The notes under the pieces were generated by a model. The model searched no databases and was not told where the DNA came from. It saw nothing but the letters and a program-made list of their open reading frames with translations. Made by a program: the position numbers and the translations under genes. From Listeria ilorinensis (GTDB taxonomy: Bacteria > Bacillota > Bacilli > Lactobacillales > Listeriaceae), in contig NZ_CAJYCN010000003.1 in assembly GCF_913566895.1 (NCBI RefSeq), positions 62,001 through 126,000 of the forward strand: a stretch of 64,000 nt of DNA. Reading direction: 5' to 3'. Positions 33,723-42,831 of the stretch are shown one piece after another. The first letter of the stretch is position 1, and each line of letters begins with the position of its first letter.

Positions 33723-34195
33723 CGCACATATGTCAAAAATGTATAGTCATAAGGATTTTTTTCGTCTTTTTTGTTCTCGATTCGACTTACCTCAGCAAAC
33801 TGAGACCAATCCACTTCTGGAAATTTTGTATCGGCAAGAAAAGTCGCTGCGATCTTCGTCACGATCAAACGATCTACATAAGCCATGAACAGCTGGTAGA
33901 TCTCCGCCCCTCCACAGATAAGAATATCCTCTGTTTTCGCGCGCGTAAGAATCGTTTCCACCTCATGAACGACCTCGGCATCCGGTAACTGCAAGTCATG
34001 ATTTCGAGACAAAATAATGGTTTCCCGATTCGGCAAGGCCTTCCCTAAAGATTCATACGTTTTCCGCCCCATCACGATCGTTTTTCCAATCGTCTGTTCC
34101 TTAAAAAATCGCAGATCTGCTGGCAAATGCCACGGTATCTGGTTATCCTTGCCGATTGCACCGTTCGCGTCTTGTGCCCAAATAAATGTTAGCAT
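33704..34195 (-). CDS. dfrA: Dihydrofolate reductase
   Basis: DHFR reduces dihydrofolate to tetrahydrofolate with NADPH and is the target of trimethoprim. The 163-residue protein shows IWAQDANGAIGKDNQIPWHL (catalytic acidic residue after IPWHL), VMGRKTYESLG, and ILICGGAEIYQLFM. The ATG at 34195 follows AAGGGAAG. It is 16 bases after thyA, which produces dihydrofolate, so the two form the standard thyA-dfrA unit. Nothing in the sequence marks it as a resistant type. Confidence 0.96.
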   Translation of the reverse strand: MLTFIWAQDANGAIGKDNQIPWHLPADLRFFKEQTIGKTIVMGRKTYESLGKALPNRETIILSRNHDLQLPDAEVVHEVETILTRAKTEDILICGGAEIYQLFMAYVDRLIVTKIAATFLADTKFPEVDWSQFAEVSRIENKKDEKNPYDYTFLTYVRKKPNQ

Positions 34196-34211
34196 CTTCT
34201 TCCCTTCCTTC

Positions 34212-35156
34212 TTAAACTGAAATCGGCGCTTTGATGGATGGATGCGGGTCATAGCCCTCTAGCCAAACATCTGCCACATCGAAATCAAAAATCGACTGCA
34301 CCTGATCAGACAAATGTAGTGTAGGAAGTGCTCGAGGCACCCGACTCAGTTGTTCTTTCACCTGTTCCAAGTGGTTGTTATAAAGATGTGCATCCCCCAT
34401 CGTATGCACGAATTCTCCAACTTCAAGCCCCGTCTCACGCGCGATCAAATGTGTAAGTAACGCATAGCTGGCAATATTAAACGGCACACCCAGAAAAATA
34501 TCTGCACTGCGCTGATAAAGCTGACAGCTGAGTTTACCATCCGCTACAAAGAACTGGAACAAAGTATGACAAGGCGGCAAAGCCATGTTCGGTACATCTT
34601 CCGGGTTCCAAGCTGAAACGATCAAACGCCGTGAATTCGGATTTGTTTTGATCATCTCGATCACGTCTTTCAACTGGTCAATCGTTTCCCCTGTCGAAGT
34701 TTTCCATTCCCGCCACTGCTTGCCGTAAATATTGCCCAGCTCGCCATATTTTTCTGCGAATGCTTCATCTTCTAAAATCTGTACTTTAAATTTCGCCATT
34801 TCAGCCTGATAAAGTTCATTAAACTCCGGATCAGATACTGCCCGAAGCCCAAAATCCGTCATATCAGGACCCGTGTAGGCTGCACTTTTTACATAGCGCT
34901 CGAACGCCCATTCGTTCCAAATATTGTTATTATGCTGCAAAAGATAACGAATATTCGTATCGCCATGCAGAAACCAGAGCAATTCACTAACGACTAATTT
35001 AAACGGCACCCGTTTTGTTGTCAGAATCGGAAAACCTTGCCCTAAATCAAATCGCATTTGATAGCCAAATGTGCTGATGGTGCCTGTGCCCGTCCGGTCG
35101 CCTTTTTGCGTACCATTTTCCATCACATATTTTTCAAGTTCCAGATATTGTTTCAT
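34212..35156 (-). CDS. thyA: Thymidylate synthase (ThyA)
   Basis: ThyA methylates dUMP to dTMP with methylene-THF. The 314-residue protein carries the catalytic cysteine in [12 protein letters not shown], the dUMP phosphate-binding arginines in [21 protein letters not shown], and an N-terminal [12 protein letters not shown]. The length places it in the long form with the extra insertion (around residues 90-140), as in lactobacilli and Listeria. AAGGAGTC precedes the ATG. It is 15 bases downstream of the ABC-F gene and cotranscribed with dfrA. Confidence 0.97.
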   Translation of the reverse strand: MKQYLELEKYVMENGTQKGDRTGTGTISTFGYQMRFDLGQGFPILTTKRVPFKLVVSELLWFLHGDTNIRYLLQHNNNIWNEWAFERYVKSAAYTGPDMTDFGLRAVSDPEFNELYQAEMAKFKVQILEDEAFAEKYGELGNIYGKQWREWKTSTGETIDQLKDVIEMIKTNPNSRRLIVSAWNPEDVPNMALPPCHTLFQFFVADGKLSCQLYQRSADIFLGVPFNIASYALLTHLIARETGLEVGEFVHTMGDAHLYNNHLEQVKEQLSRVPRALPTLHLSDQVQSIFDFDVADVWLEGYDPHPSIKAPISV

Positions 35157-35171
35157 TTCCCAACCGACTCC

Positions 35172-37061
35172 TTACTCCGCATATTGCGCCAAATATTCCC
35201 AGCGCTTCATGCGTTCCTCCAGTTTCTCTTCTTGTTTTTCGATTTCCTGATTCAGTTCCGCCGCAAGCATAAAATCTGCCCCACTTTCTTCAAGCCGTGT
35301 TCGTAGCTCTTCCAGAGAATTTTCGAGCGATTCGATCTCATTCATGATCCCTTCCCACTCTTTTTTCTCCATATAGGTCAACTTTGTCTTTTCTTTTGGC
35401 TTCTCTTCAGTGGGCTCTTCTTTCACAGCCTTTTTCACCACTTGCCGCTTTGTTTTGCGCGACGCTTCCTTTTCAGCCAAATAGTCGCTATATTCCCCGT
35501 AAAACGGCCGAATCTGTCCCATCCCTTCAAAGACAAGCAGTTTGCGAGCCACCTTATCCAAAAAGTAGCGATCATGGCTGACCGTAATGACCGTCCCACC
35601 AAAGCTTTCCAAATAATCTTCAAGCACCGTAAGCGTTTCTGTATCCAGATCATTCGTTGGTTCATCCAGCAGCAGCACATTCGGCCGTTCCATCAAGATT
35701 TTAAGTAGGAAAAGCCTCCGTCGTTCACCACCCGACAAACTTTGAATCAATTTGCCATGTGTGCTTGGCGGAAATAGAAATCGTTCGAGCATACTGCTGA
35801 CACTGATGGTCTCTCCACTCATAGTCGTCACCGTTTCGCCGACTTCCTGCAAATAGCTGATCATCCGTTTCTCCGTATCCAGCTCAATATTCTGCTGTGT
35901 ATAATAACCGATCTGCACCGTCTGCCCAACAACCAGCTCGCCCTGATCAGCTTCGAGTCGCCCCGCCAGCAGATTCAATAGTGTGGATTTACCTGTTCCG
36001 TTTTCACCCGTAATACCGATCCGTTCTCCCGGTTGAATGATCAAACTGAAATCCTTCAAAACTTCTTTCTCATCAAAATGTTTCCCCAAATGTTTGAGCG
36101 TAAAGACTTCTTTTCCAAGCCGCGTTTGCTGAAAATCAAGCTCCAAACTGCTGGTGTCATCCTTGGCTTTCACCTTTGTTTCCAGTTCACCAAAGCGATC
36201 TTTGCGCGCTTTCTGCTTGGTAGAACGCGCCTGAGCTCCGCGTCGCATCCATGCCAGTTCTTTCCGGTAGAGATTGCGATTCTTCTCACGCGTACTTTCT
36301 TCCTGTTCCATTCGGATGGCTTTCGACTCCATAAATTTCTCATAGTTGCCGACATACCGATAAATTTTCCCACGGTCGAGTTCAATGATATGATTCGTCA
36401 CCCTGTCCAAAAAGTACCGGTCATGGGTTACTAAGAGAACAGCCCCTTTAAAGCGATTCAAATAGTCTTCTAAAAAGCGAATGGATTCAAAATCCAAATG
36501 GTTGGTCGGCTCATCCAGAATGAGCAGATCTGGCGTCTCGATCAGTACCTGAGCCAGACCGACTCGTTTTTTCTGACCGCCTGAAAGCGTCCCAACTTGT
36601 GCAGTCAAATCTGGAATCCCTAGTTTGTCCAAAATCATTTTTGCTTCTGTGTTCATATCCCATGCCTGTGTTGCGTCCATCTCCTGCTGTGCGGCATAAA
36701 AAGCCTGGTGACGCACTTCCTCATCCGGATAAGCAGCCATCAAAAGGAGCGCTTCCTCATAAGCACGAATCGCCTGAAAACTGCGCGTTTCCGCCATAAA
36801 AACTGTTTCAAGTACCGTTTTATTAGCAGCAAGAGGCGGCTCCTGCGCCAAATAGCCAATCGTATAATCACCCGGTTGAATAATGTCGCCTGCATCTGCT
36901 GACTCCTTACCGGATACAATCTCAAGTAAAGTGGATTTTCCAGTTCCATTGACTCCGATGACTCCGATCCGTTCCCCTTCAGAGACTGTCAAATCGACTC
37001 CATCAAATAATATTTTTTCGCCAAAACTTTTCGCGATACCTGCAAGTTTTATTTGCTTCAT
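35172..37061 (-). CDS. ABC-F family ATPase, YfmR/Uup-like
   Basis: This soluble tandem ABC ATPase of the ABC-F group acts on ribosomes rather than in transport. The 629 residues contain two nucleotide-binding domains: Walker A GVNGTGKST and GENGTGKST, signatures LSGGQKKRV and LSGGERRRL, and Walker B ILDEPTNHLD and LLDEPTNDLD. The linker with charged helices lies between (MRRGAQARSTKQKARKDRF). A C-terminal coiled coil (about 560-629) is typical of Uup/YfmR. The ATG at 37061 follows AAGGA. Homologues help ribosomes at difficult motifs. Drug resistance cannot be inferred. Confidence 0.93.
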   Translation of the reverse strand: MKQIKLAGIAKSFGEKILFDGVDLTVSEGERIGVIGVNGTGKSTLLEIVSGKESADAGDIIQPGDYTIGYLAQEPPLAANKTVLETVFMAETRSFQAIRAYEEALLLMAAYPDEEVRHQAFYAAQQEMDATQAWDMNTEAKMILDKLGIPDLTAQVGTLSGGQKKRVGLAQVLIETPDLLILDEPTNHLDFESIRFLEDYLNRFKGAVLLVTHDRYFLDRVTNHIIELDRGKIYRYVGNYEKFMESKAIRMEQEESTREKNRNLYRKELAWMRRGAQARSTKQKARKDRFGELETKVKAKDDTSSLELDFQQTRLGKEVFTLKHLGKHFDEKEVLKDFSLIIQPGERIGITGENGTGKSTLLNLLAGRLEADQGELVVGQTVQIGYYTQQNIELDTEKRMISYLQEVGETVTTMSGETISVSSMLERFLFPPSTHGKLIQSLSGGERRRLFLLKILMERPNVLLLDEPTNDLDTETLTVLEDYLESFGGTVITVSHDRYFLDKVARKLLVFEGMGQIRPFYGEYSDYLAEKEASRKTKRQVVKKAVKEEPTEEKPKEKTKLTYMEKKEWEGIMNEIESLENSLEELRTRLEESGADFMLAAELNQEIEKQEEKLEERMKRWEYLAQYAE

Positions 37062-37093
37062 GATAATCCTTCCATCTTGCGTAGTCTTCTTAT

Positions 37094-37122
37094 ATTTTAG
37101 CGGAAAGAGCAAGTCTAGGCAA
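37094..37122 (-). promoter_or_regulatory. Promoter of the ABC-F/thyA/dfrA unit
   Basis: TTGCCT (37117-37122), a 17-base spacer and TAAAAT (37094-37099) on the minus strand. Confidence 0.65.
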
Positions 37123-37273
37123 TAAATGCGGATAAAATAATTTCTAGTCCAATCAAAAAGCAAAGATTCACGCAAAACGAAGTCCAGTATACATTTTTTA
37201 TTTCCACTAAACAAAATTTCAAGTGAGAAGGTTTGCGCTTTTTTGCACCAAAGAAAATTTTAATCTTTTTCCA

Positions 37274-37311
37274 CAAAAAACCACAGCTGCATTTCTGCAA
37301 ACTGTGGTTCG
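37274..37311 (-). terminator. Terminator of fhs
   Basis: On the minus strand AACCACAGTTTGCA pairs with TGCAGCTGTGGTT, followed by TTTT. Confidence 0.85.
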
Positions 37312-37322
37312 AATTTTAACGC

Positions 37323-39005
37323 TTAAAACAAACCTTTCGCATGACCTTTCTCATCCACGTCCATATTTAGTGCTGCCGGTTTTTTCGGCAAACCTGGCAT
37401 CGTCATCACGTCGCCTGTTAAGGCTACTACAAAGCCTGCTCCCAGTTTTGGAATGAACTCACGAATATGGACCGTAAAATTCGTCGGGCGGCCAAGAAGT
37501 GCTGGATCATCCGATAAGCTGTACTGCGTCTTCGCCATACAGATTGGATAGCGATCCCAGCCGTATTTTTTAAACTCAGCAATTTGTTTTTGTGCTTTTG
37601 TCGACAGCTCTACACCCATGCCACCATAGATTTTCGTCACGATTTTTTCCAGTTTTTCTTCGATACTATCCGCATCATCATAAAGACGTTTATAAGAAGC
37701 GCGACCGGATTCAACCTCAGCAATCACTTTATCTGCAAGTTCCAGCCCTCCTGCGCCGCCTTTTTCCCATACCTCTGTCAAAGAAAATGGAATATCTTTT
37801 GCCGCGCATAATGCTTCCAGTGCCGCCACTTCCTGCTCTGTATCCGTAATAAATTTATTGATCGCCACTACAAAAGGAATGCCGAAATGTCCTATCGAGT
37901 CGATATGTTTTTCCAAATTGGCAAACCCGGCTCGAAGTGCTTCGACATTTTCCTCACCAAGATCTGTTTTAGCGACCCCACCATGCATTTTCAACGCGCG
38001 AATCGTCGCTACGATCACCACACAGTCCGGCGCCTTGCCAAGCGCTGGCACCTTAATATCAAGGAATTTCTCAGCACCAAGATCAGCGCCAAATCCGGCT
38101 TCTGTTACCGTAAATTCTCCTAGTTTCAAAGCCGTTTGTGTCGCCGAGATGCTATTACAACCATGCGCAATATTAGCAAAAGGACCCCCATGAACGATTG
38201 CAGGTGTATGTTCAAGCGTCTGCACCAAATTTGGTTTCAGCGCATCTTTTAGTAAAAGCGTTAACGCGCCCTCATAGCCAAGCTCGCCCACCGTGATTGG
38301 CTCACGCGCATAATTATAGCCAATGACGATCTCACTCAGTCGATGCTTTAAATCTTTTAAATCCGTCGCTAGGCAAATGATTGCCATAATTTCCGAGGCC
38401 ACCGTAATATCAAAACCGTCCTCCCGTGGAATCCCCTGAACTGGTCCACCAAGTCCGACAACTACTTTACGGAGCGCCCGGTCATTCAGATCGACTACCC
38501 GTTTCCAAACGATCCGCCGCTGATCGATCCCCAGTTCATTCCCTTGCTGCATATGATTATCAATGAACGCGGAGAGTGCATTATTTGCTGCAGTAATCGC
38601 ATGGAAGTCACCTGTAAAATGGAGATTGATATCTTCCATCGGGATCACCTGCGCATAACCGCCGCCCGTTGCCCCACCTTTGATCCCCATTGTAGGGCCA
38701 AGCGAAGGTTCCCGAAGTGCAATGACTGTTTTCTTATTTTTTTGAGAAAGGGCATCCCCAAGCCCAACTGTTACAGTCGACTTTCCTTCTCCAGCCGGAG
38801 TCGGATTAATGGCTGTTACAAGGATTAGCTTGCCATCTTCTCTTGTTTTCAAGTCGTGGATGGTTTCATAAGTCAATTTTGCTTTGGTTTTCCCGTAAAG
38901 CTCCAAATCATCTAATTCCAGCCCTAAACCTTCTGCCACTTCTGTTATTGGTAAAATTTCCGCTTCAGCAGCAATTTCAATATCGGATTTGAATTGTTTG
39001 ACCAC
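37323..39005 (-). CDS. fhs: Formate--tetrahydrofolate ligase
   Basis: Fhs makes 10-formyl-THF from formate, THF and ATP, feeding purine and formyl-methionine synthesis. The 560-residue protein shows the P-loop [38 protein letters not shown], and [13 protein letters not shown]. The start is GTG at 39003-39005, 8 bases after GGAGGGG. The 150-base leader between mntR and fhs can form a long closing stem around smaller hairpins, see the separate entry. In the same cell thyA, dfrA and panB use or regenerate folate one-carbon units. Confidence 0.97.
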   Translation of the reverse strand: MVKQFKSDIEIAAEAEILPITEVAEGLGLELDDLELYGKTKAKLTYETIHDLKTREDGKLILVTAINPTPAGEGKSTVTVGLGDALSQKNKKTVIALREPSLGPTMGIKGGATGGGYAQVIPMEDINLHFTGDFHAITAANNALSAFIDNHMQQGNELGIDQRRIVWKRVVDLNDRALRKVVVGLGGPVQGIPREDGFDITVASEIMAIICLATDLKDLKHRLSEIVIGYNYAREPITVGELGYEGALTLLLKDALKPNLVQTLEHTPAIVHGGPFANIAHGCNSISATQTALKLGEFTVTEAGFGADLGAEKFLDIKVPALGKAPDCVVIVATIRALKMHGGVAKTDLGEENVEALRAGFANLEKHIDSIGHFGIPFVVAINKFITDTEQEVAALEALCAAKDIPFSLTEVWEKGGAGGLELADKVIAEVESGRASYKRLYDDADSIEEKLEKIVTKIYGGMGVELSTKAQKQIAEFKKYGWDRYPICMAKTQYSLSDDPALLGRPTNFTVHIREFIPKLGAGFVVALTGDVMTMPGLPKKPAALNMDVDEKGHAKGLF

Positions 39006-39040
39006 TCTTTATTCCCCTCCATATGTATATTGTATATAAG

Positions 39041-39138
39041 TTGCAAAATGTAACCACTTTCTTTTTTGAACACCGAAAAAATCGGCCAGCAAGCCAGTTG
39101 CTGTACGTTCCTGTTGATTGCGCTTCGACATTTTGCAA
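39041..39138 (-). promoter_or_regulatory. Structured leader upstream of fhs
   Basis: TTGCAAAATGT (39041-39051) and ACATTTTGCAA (39128-39138) are perfect inverted copies that would form an 11-bp stem (13-14 bp with one bulge) closing about 76 bases. Inside, on the minus strand, CAGCAA pairs with TTGCTG and CCGA pairs with TCGG. The shape resembles a riboswitch or regulatory leader, but it does not match the THF riboswitch sequence I know. Confidence 0.5.
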
Positions 39139-39155
39139 ACTTGGCATACCGAAAT

Positions 39156-39578
39156 TCATTCTGTATGTGTTTTTTCCTGCATGTCTTGTAATTTTTTACG
39201 CGCATCCGGATTTTCCTCAAAGAATTGAAGTAAATCACCAATTCGGTCAATTGAGTTCCAACTCAAATGATGCTCGATTCCTTCTACATCATCATATACA
39301 TGTTCCTCCATCACGCCGATCACACGTAAAAATTCTTCCAAAAGCGTATGGCGCTCGAGCAGTCGTTTACCTACTTTCTTCCCCTTAGGTGTTAAAATCA
39401 GCCCGCGATATTTTTCATAAACAAGATATTCATCTTTATCCAGCTTCTGTACCATTTTTGTCACAGACGAGGGATGGACAAGCAGCTCATCAGCAATATC
39501 TGATACACGCGCATACCCTTTCGTTTCAATGAGTGAGTAGATTTTTTCAATATAGTCTTCCATACTAGGTGTTGGCAT
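39156..39578 (-). CDS. mntR: Manganese-responsive repressor MntR
   Basis: MntR (DtxR family) represses manganese uptake genes when Mn(II) is bound. The 140-residue protein has the winged helix ([20 protein letters not shown]) and the metal ligands typical of B. subtilis MntR: Asp8 and Glu11 in MEDYIEKIY, a histidine in [12 protein letters not shown], and EGIEHHLSW near residue 100. GGAGG lies 7 bases before the ATG. The promoter is at 39614. In L. monocytogenes the manganese ABC importer lies elsewhere in this segment; no such importer is in this window. Confidence 0.94.
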   Translation of the reverse strand: MPTPSMEDYIEKIYSLIETKGYARVSDIADELLVHPSSVTKMVQKLDKDEYLVYEKYRGLILTPKGKKVGKRLLERHTLLEEFLRVIGVMEEHVYDDVEGIEHHLSWNSIDRIGDLLQFFEENPDARKKLQDMQEKTHTE

Positions 39579-39613
39579 CGCATACCCTCCAACTTAATTT
39601 CTTTCACATACAA

Positions 39614-39642
39614 ATTGTACTATAGAACCAGACTGAAACAAA
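39614..39642 (-). promoter_or_regulatory. mntR promoter
   Basis: TTTGTT (39637-39642), a 17-base spacer and TACAAT (39614-39619) on the minus strand. Confidence 0.55.
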
Positions 39643-39849
39643 ATATTTACACTCTTTTAGCAGAAAAGTTTTTAAATTTCCATGTCAAAAAATCACATAT
39701 AGGTCTTTATACTCTAATAAGTAATATTTATTAAATTCTTTAGACCTAATATAAAAGGATTGATTGAACACAACGACCGTATAATTCTTTAGTTTCATAA
39801 AAGTAAGCCATTACAAGTCGGAATGTTATAAAAAATTTTGAAAATCTAC
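39643..39849. other. AT-rich intergenic stretch between mntR and csp
   Basis: I see no gene, RNA or clear repeat here; it is plain AT-rich spacer before the cold-shock promoter. Confidence 0.5.
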
Positions 39850-39938
39850 TTGACGTATCTAGGTCAATTGTTTTATAGTGTTAGTATCAGACAAGCAAGT
39901 CTTGTGTGAAAGTACGGTGATCCAGCGAAGTTGGATCA
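39850..39938 (+). promoter_or_regulatory. Cold-shock gene promoter and structured 5' leader
   Basis: TTGACG (39850-39855), an 18-base spacer and TATAGT (39874-39879). The leader of about 80 bases holds hairpins ACAAG-n5-CTTGT (near 39891-39906) and TGATCCA-n7-TGGATCA (39918-39938). Such leaders act as RNA thermosensors in csp mRNAs. Confidence 0.7.
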
Positions 39939-39963
39939 TGAGGATTTAGGAGGATTTGTCTTA

Positions 39964-40164
39964 ATGCAAAACGGGAAAGTAAAATGGTTCAACAATGAAA
40001 AAGGGTATGGTTTTATCGAAACGGATGGCGGCGAAGACATTTTCGTTCACTTCACGGCAATTCAAGGAGATGGCTATAAATCTCTTGAAGAAGGTCAAGA
40101 AGTTTCCTTCGAGGTCGTTGAAGGCAACCGCGGACCACAAGCTGCAAACGTCGAAAAAATCTAA
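39964..40164 (+). CDS. csp: Cold shock protein (CspA family)
   Basis: This 66-residue OB-fold RNA chaperone has both RNP motifs: KGYGFIE (RNP1) and [10 protein letters not shown] (RNP2). The ATG at 39964 follows AGGAGG. A longer frame from 39931 would encode the leader hairpin and is unlikely. From gene order it corresponds to the Listeria csp next to the rnhA-like gene. It is a single gene with its own terminator. Confidence 0.96.
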   Translation: MQNGKVKWFNNEKGYGFIETDGGEDIFVHFTAIQGDGYKSLEEGQEVSFEVVEGNRGPQAANVEKI

Positions 40165-40191
40165 TCATCTCCAGTCGCAAAAGACACGGTC

Positions 40192-40221
40192 AAGCTGGCT
40201 ATCTCTAGTCAGCTTTTTTAT
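40192..40221 (+). terminator. Terminator of csp
   Basis: AAGCTGGCT (loop of 6) AGTCAGCTT, followed by TTTTT. Confidence 0.82.
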
Positions 40222-40281
40222 TGCACTTTTTTTTAATTTCTTATATAGTGATTGCTAGCTAGAAAAATGGAGGCGAAATAT

Positions 40282-40683
40282 TTGGAAATCTATGTCGATG
40301 GCGCCAGCTCAGGTAATCCAGGACAAAGTGGCGCAGGAATTGTTTTGATCGCAGATGGCATTTATGAGCAGCATGCAGTTCCACTAGGCCTCTACACCAA
40401 TCATGAAGCAGAATTTATTGCCACAAAACTGGGATTGGAGCTTGCTTTACCAAAACAGCCCACCCTTATCCGTCTCTATACGGACAGCAAGATTGTTATT
40501 GAATCCATTGAAAAAAAGCACGCTAAAAACCTGCTTTTCAAACCTCTCTTAGACGAGATTCTACAATTAATCGAACAGGTACCACTCTTTTTTATCGAAT
40601 GGAAAAATGTTGCCCAAAATAAACAGGCAGACCAGCTTGCCCGCCAAGCTATTCAAAAAGCACGCCGCCAAAATAAAGCATGA
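40282..40683 (+). CDS. RNase HI-like protein
   Basis: RNase H cleaves RNA in RNA/DNA hybrids. The 133-residue protein keeps the full DEDD catalytic set: Asp in IYVDGASSGNPG, Glu in NHEAEFIATK, Asp in LYTDSKIVIES, and the last Asp in NKQADQLARQ. The ribosome binding site GGAGG at about 40269-40273 points to the TTG at 40282 (giving MEIYVDGASSG) rather than to ATG at 40267, which overlaps it. The short basic loop of E. coli RNase HI is missing, as in B. subtilis YpeP-type proteins, whose activity is debated. Confidence 0.87.
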   Translation: MEIYVDGASSGNPGQSGAGIVLIADGIYEQHAVPLGLYTNHEAEFIATKLGLELALPKQPTLIRLYTDSKIVIESIEKKHAKNLLFKPLLDEILQLIEQVPLFFIEWKNVAQNKQADQLARQAIQKARRQNKA

Positions 40684-40743
40684 TACTCACTTCCTGTAGA
40701 CGAAAGACTTTCCACAAAAAAGAAGTGAGCATCATGCTTTTTC
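40677..40743. terminator. Bidirectional terminator between rnh and exonuclease genes
   Basis: GCATGATACTCACTTC pairs with GAAGTGAGCATCATGC, with TTTTT on the plus strand. The first arm includes the stop codon of the rnh gene. The convergent exonuclease gene ends at 40753. Confidence 0.85.
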
Positions 40744-40752
40744 AGTTTTACC

Positions 40753-41625
40753 CTATAAACCTAGATCCCGCTCTACAGTTTTCAAGCCATATTCGCGTAC
40801 AACATCCATAGAGTCATTTGTAATGCCGCGATACAAACACTGGTCATAGTCGACTTCAAGTGGCACACTTGTATGGATTGCCGCCAGTTTCCGACTAAGT
40901 TCGAGCATCGCTAAATCCTCTTGAATCTTTTTTTGAATACCTGGTTTGAGTTCATCCAGGTGCGCTAAAATCCCCTCGATCGACTCATAGTCTTGTATCA
41001 GTTTGAGAGCTGTTTTTTCACCAACTCCTCGAACGCCTGGATAGCCATCAGAAGTATCCCCCATCAATGCTTTAGCATCAATGAACTGAAGCGGCGTGAT
41101 TCCCATCTCTGCAAAAAAAGTAGCCTCATCATAGCGTTTATAATTCCCGTAACCTTTTTGCATAATCCAGACATGATTGGTCTTTGAGATTAATTGCAAC
41201 AAATCCTTATCACCGCTTAAAACTGTGGTAGGTAAAAAAGCTGCTGCACGGGTGGAGATCGTCCCAATACAATCATCCGCTTCATAGCCTGCCACACCGA
41301 TATTTTGAAAGCCGAAGCGTTCCATTACTTCTTTTGCCAAATCAAATTGAGGAATCATTTCATCAGGCGGAGCCGTTCGATTGGCCTTGTATCCATCAAA
41401 CAACTCGTTCCGAAACGTCTTGGCTCCCATATCCCAAGTGATTAGCGTATGCGACGGCTTCGCCTGGCGAATCACAGCAAGCAGATGACGTAGCATCCCT
41501 TGCACTGCATTCGTTGGCGTCCCTGAAGCATTGTACATAAATTGTTTGGTGACACTGGTCGCATAAAAAGAACGGAAAAGAAGTGCCATTCCATCTACAA
41601 TCAATAAATTTTCTTTTTGTTCCAT
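40753..41625 (-). CDS. Stand-alone 5'-3' exonuclease (FEN), YpcP-like
   Basis: This 290-residue protein is the 5' nuclease domain found fused to DNA polymerase I in other proteins, here as a single gene. It removes RNA primers and flaps. Conserved acidic metal ligands are in LLIVDGMALLFRSFY, AGYEADDCIGTIS, VLSGDKDLLQL and ALMGDTSDGYPG, followed by the helix-hairpin-helix VRGVGEKTALKLI. GAGGATG precedes the ATG. With the neighbouring RNase H it could act in Okazaki fragment maturation; that link is inference. Confidence 0.93.
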   Translation of the reverse strand: MEQKENLLIVDGMALLFRSFYATSVTKQFMYNASGTPTNAVQGMLRHLLAVIRQAKPSHTLITWDMGAKTFRNELFDGYKANRTAPPDEMIPQFDLAKEVMERFGFQNIGVAGYEADDCIGTISTRAAAFLPTTVLSGDKDLLQLISKTNHVWIMQKGYGNYKRYDEATFFAEMGITPLQFIDAKALMGDTSDGYPGVRGVGEKTALKLIQDYESIEGILAHLDELKPGIQKKIQEDLAMLELSRKLAAIHTSVPLEVDYDQCLYRGITNDSMDVVREYGLKTVERDLGL

Positions 41626-41744
41626 CGTCCATCCTCTTTTCTGTTAACCTTCTTCAAGTGTAGCACGAGCCACTCAAGCACCCAATCAAAATGTTCATCT
41701 TTTTTTCATTTTTTATTCTTGGTTTTGTCTTGTTTGCCCGTTAA

Positions 41745-41775
41745 ACTAAAAATAAGCAAGTTATTCCACTTGCTT
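41745..41775 (-). terminator. Terminator of the small winged-helix gene
   Basis: On the minus strand AAGCAAGT (loop of 6) ACTTGCTT, followed by ATTTTTAG. Confidence 0.78.
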
Positions 41776-41797
41776 CCACACTTTTTAGCAAAGAGCC

Positions 41798-42076
41798 CTA
41801 AGTTTCCGAGGACTCTTTGTTTTTTTGTAATTGTTTCATTAAAGCCTCACCCTCATCAGTCAAATAATAGCGCTTTTTACCAATTTCTTTAATAGGTGTC
41901 CGATAAACAAAATGATTTGCCTCTAACCAATAGAGGGTACGTAAAAAACATGATTTATCCAAACCAATAAAATAATGCTCAAAAATATTTTCCTGCTGAA
42001 GATTCACAAGCACAAAGCCTTTAGTCTTAACGAGTTTTAGCGTTACTATTATGTCCTCTTCCTTCGGCTGCCACAC
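41798..42076 (-). CDS. Small putative winged-helix protein
   Basis: This 92-residue protein begins at a GTG (MWQPKEEDIIVTLKLVKTKG) after AAAGGAG. Its second half, FLRTLYWLEANHFVYRTPIK and then KKRYYLTDEGEALMKQLQ, has the helix and beta-wing look of PadR/MarR-type winged helices. I do not recognise the family and cannot say whether it binds DNA. It has its own promoter and terminator and is transcribed alone. Base composition is low in GC compared with the flanks. Confidence 0.65.
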   Translation of the reverse strand: MWQPKEEDIIVTLKLVKTKGFVLVNLQQENIFEHYFIGLDKSCFLRTLYWLEANHFVYRTPIKEIGKKRYYLTDEGEALMKQLQKNKESSET

Positions 42077-42107
42077 TTTTAAAACTCCTTTGCGCTAATT
42101 TAGAATC

Positions 42108-42136
42108 ATTATAACGAAAAAGCATTTTTAAAACAA
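42108..42136 (-). promoter_or_regulatory. Promoter of the small winged-helix gene
   Basis: TTGTTT (42131-42136), a 17-base spacer and TATAAT (42108-42113) on the minus strand. Confidence 0.7.
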
Positions 42137-42187
42137 GTTTCTGATAAATCCACTATCTTGACATTTAACGAGCAGCGGATGTCCACA

Positions 42188-42226
42188 AAAAAGCAAGAAA
42201 ACATATAGACACATTTTCCTGCCAAT
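42188..42226 (-). terminator. Terminator downstream of the VOC gene
   Basis: On the minus strand GCAGGAAAA (loop of 12) TTTTCTTGC, followed by TTTTTT, about 55 bases after the stop codon. Confidence 0.7.
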
Positions 42227-42278
42227 AAAGCATTCCATTTATTTAGCAAGCACTTTTTCGGCACCTGCTCGAATATCT

Positions 42279-42659
42279 TTATGAGTCCAATTCACGAACT
42301 GCAAAGTAGTTTTCTTCTGGATCAGCAAAATTAAATACACGCTTGCCTTCTGGTGTAGTAAATAATTGTCCTACTTTGACGCCATTTGCCTTGACCGTTT
42401 CAAATAACGGATCAAGCTGGCCTTGTGGCACACCGAAAAGCATGGATGGCGTATTTAGATCCAATTCAGGTTCTAATTTTGCAATGATTCCCCGTTCAAA
42501 TAAAATAATTTTAGTTTCAGCTGATGCATGTGGTTTCAATTCGATTTTCAAAATTCCCTCTTCTTTTGTGATGTTTTCTGTAAAGCCAAAGTTTTTCTTC
42601 CAAAATTCGGCCACTTGATGGGGATTCTCTACATAAAGCATTAACTCATAGAACAACAT
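42279..42659 (-). CDS. VOC (glyoxalase/bleomycin resistance) superfamily protein
   Basis: This 126-residue protein has the paired beta-alpha-beta-beta-beta modules of the vicinal oxygen chelate superfamily: MLFYELMLYVENPHQVAEFW at the start and VFNFADPEENYFAVRELDS at the end, where the acidic residue is a usual metal ligand. The ATG at 42659 lies 10 bases after AGGAGG; an in-frame TTG at 42665 is closer but less likely. The enzymatic role is unknown; the superfamily covers glyoxalases, epimerases and drug-binding proteins. It is a single gene. Confidence 0.85.
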   Translation of the reverse strand: MLFYELMLYVENPHQVAEFWKKNFGFTENITKEEGILKIELKPHASAETKIILFERGIIAKLEPELDLNTPSMLFGVPQGQLDPLFETVKANGVKVGQLFTTPEGKRVFNFADPEENYFAVRELDS

Positions 42660-42831
42660 CGTCAAAAAACCTCCTTTATTCTATTCAGGCATTTATTGTA
42701 TCATGAAAAGGACCGAAAACCTAAAGCAAAGAGAACCAAAAATCTGACAAAGCCTATTTATAACCCTAGACCATTTGCCTGATTCTTGATCCTCTATTTT
42801 TTATTATGCATCTTAATGGAACGACTGTTGC

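Noticed and set aside
37142-37214. N-terminal extension of the ABC-F protein from the longest open frame
   Set aside because: It would cover the promoter at 37094-37122 and has no similarity to family members; the ATG at 37061 has a ribosome binding site.
39006-39155. Known THF riboswitch before fhs
   Set aside because: The stems and loops found do not match the THF riboswitch consensus I know, so the leader is reported only as an unclassified element.
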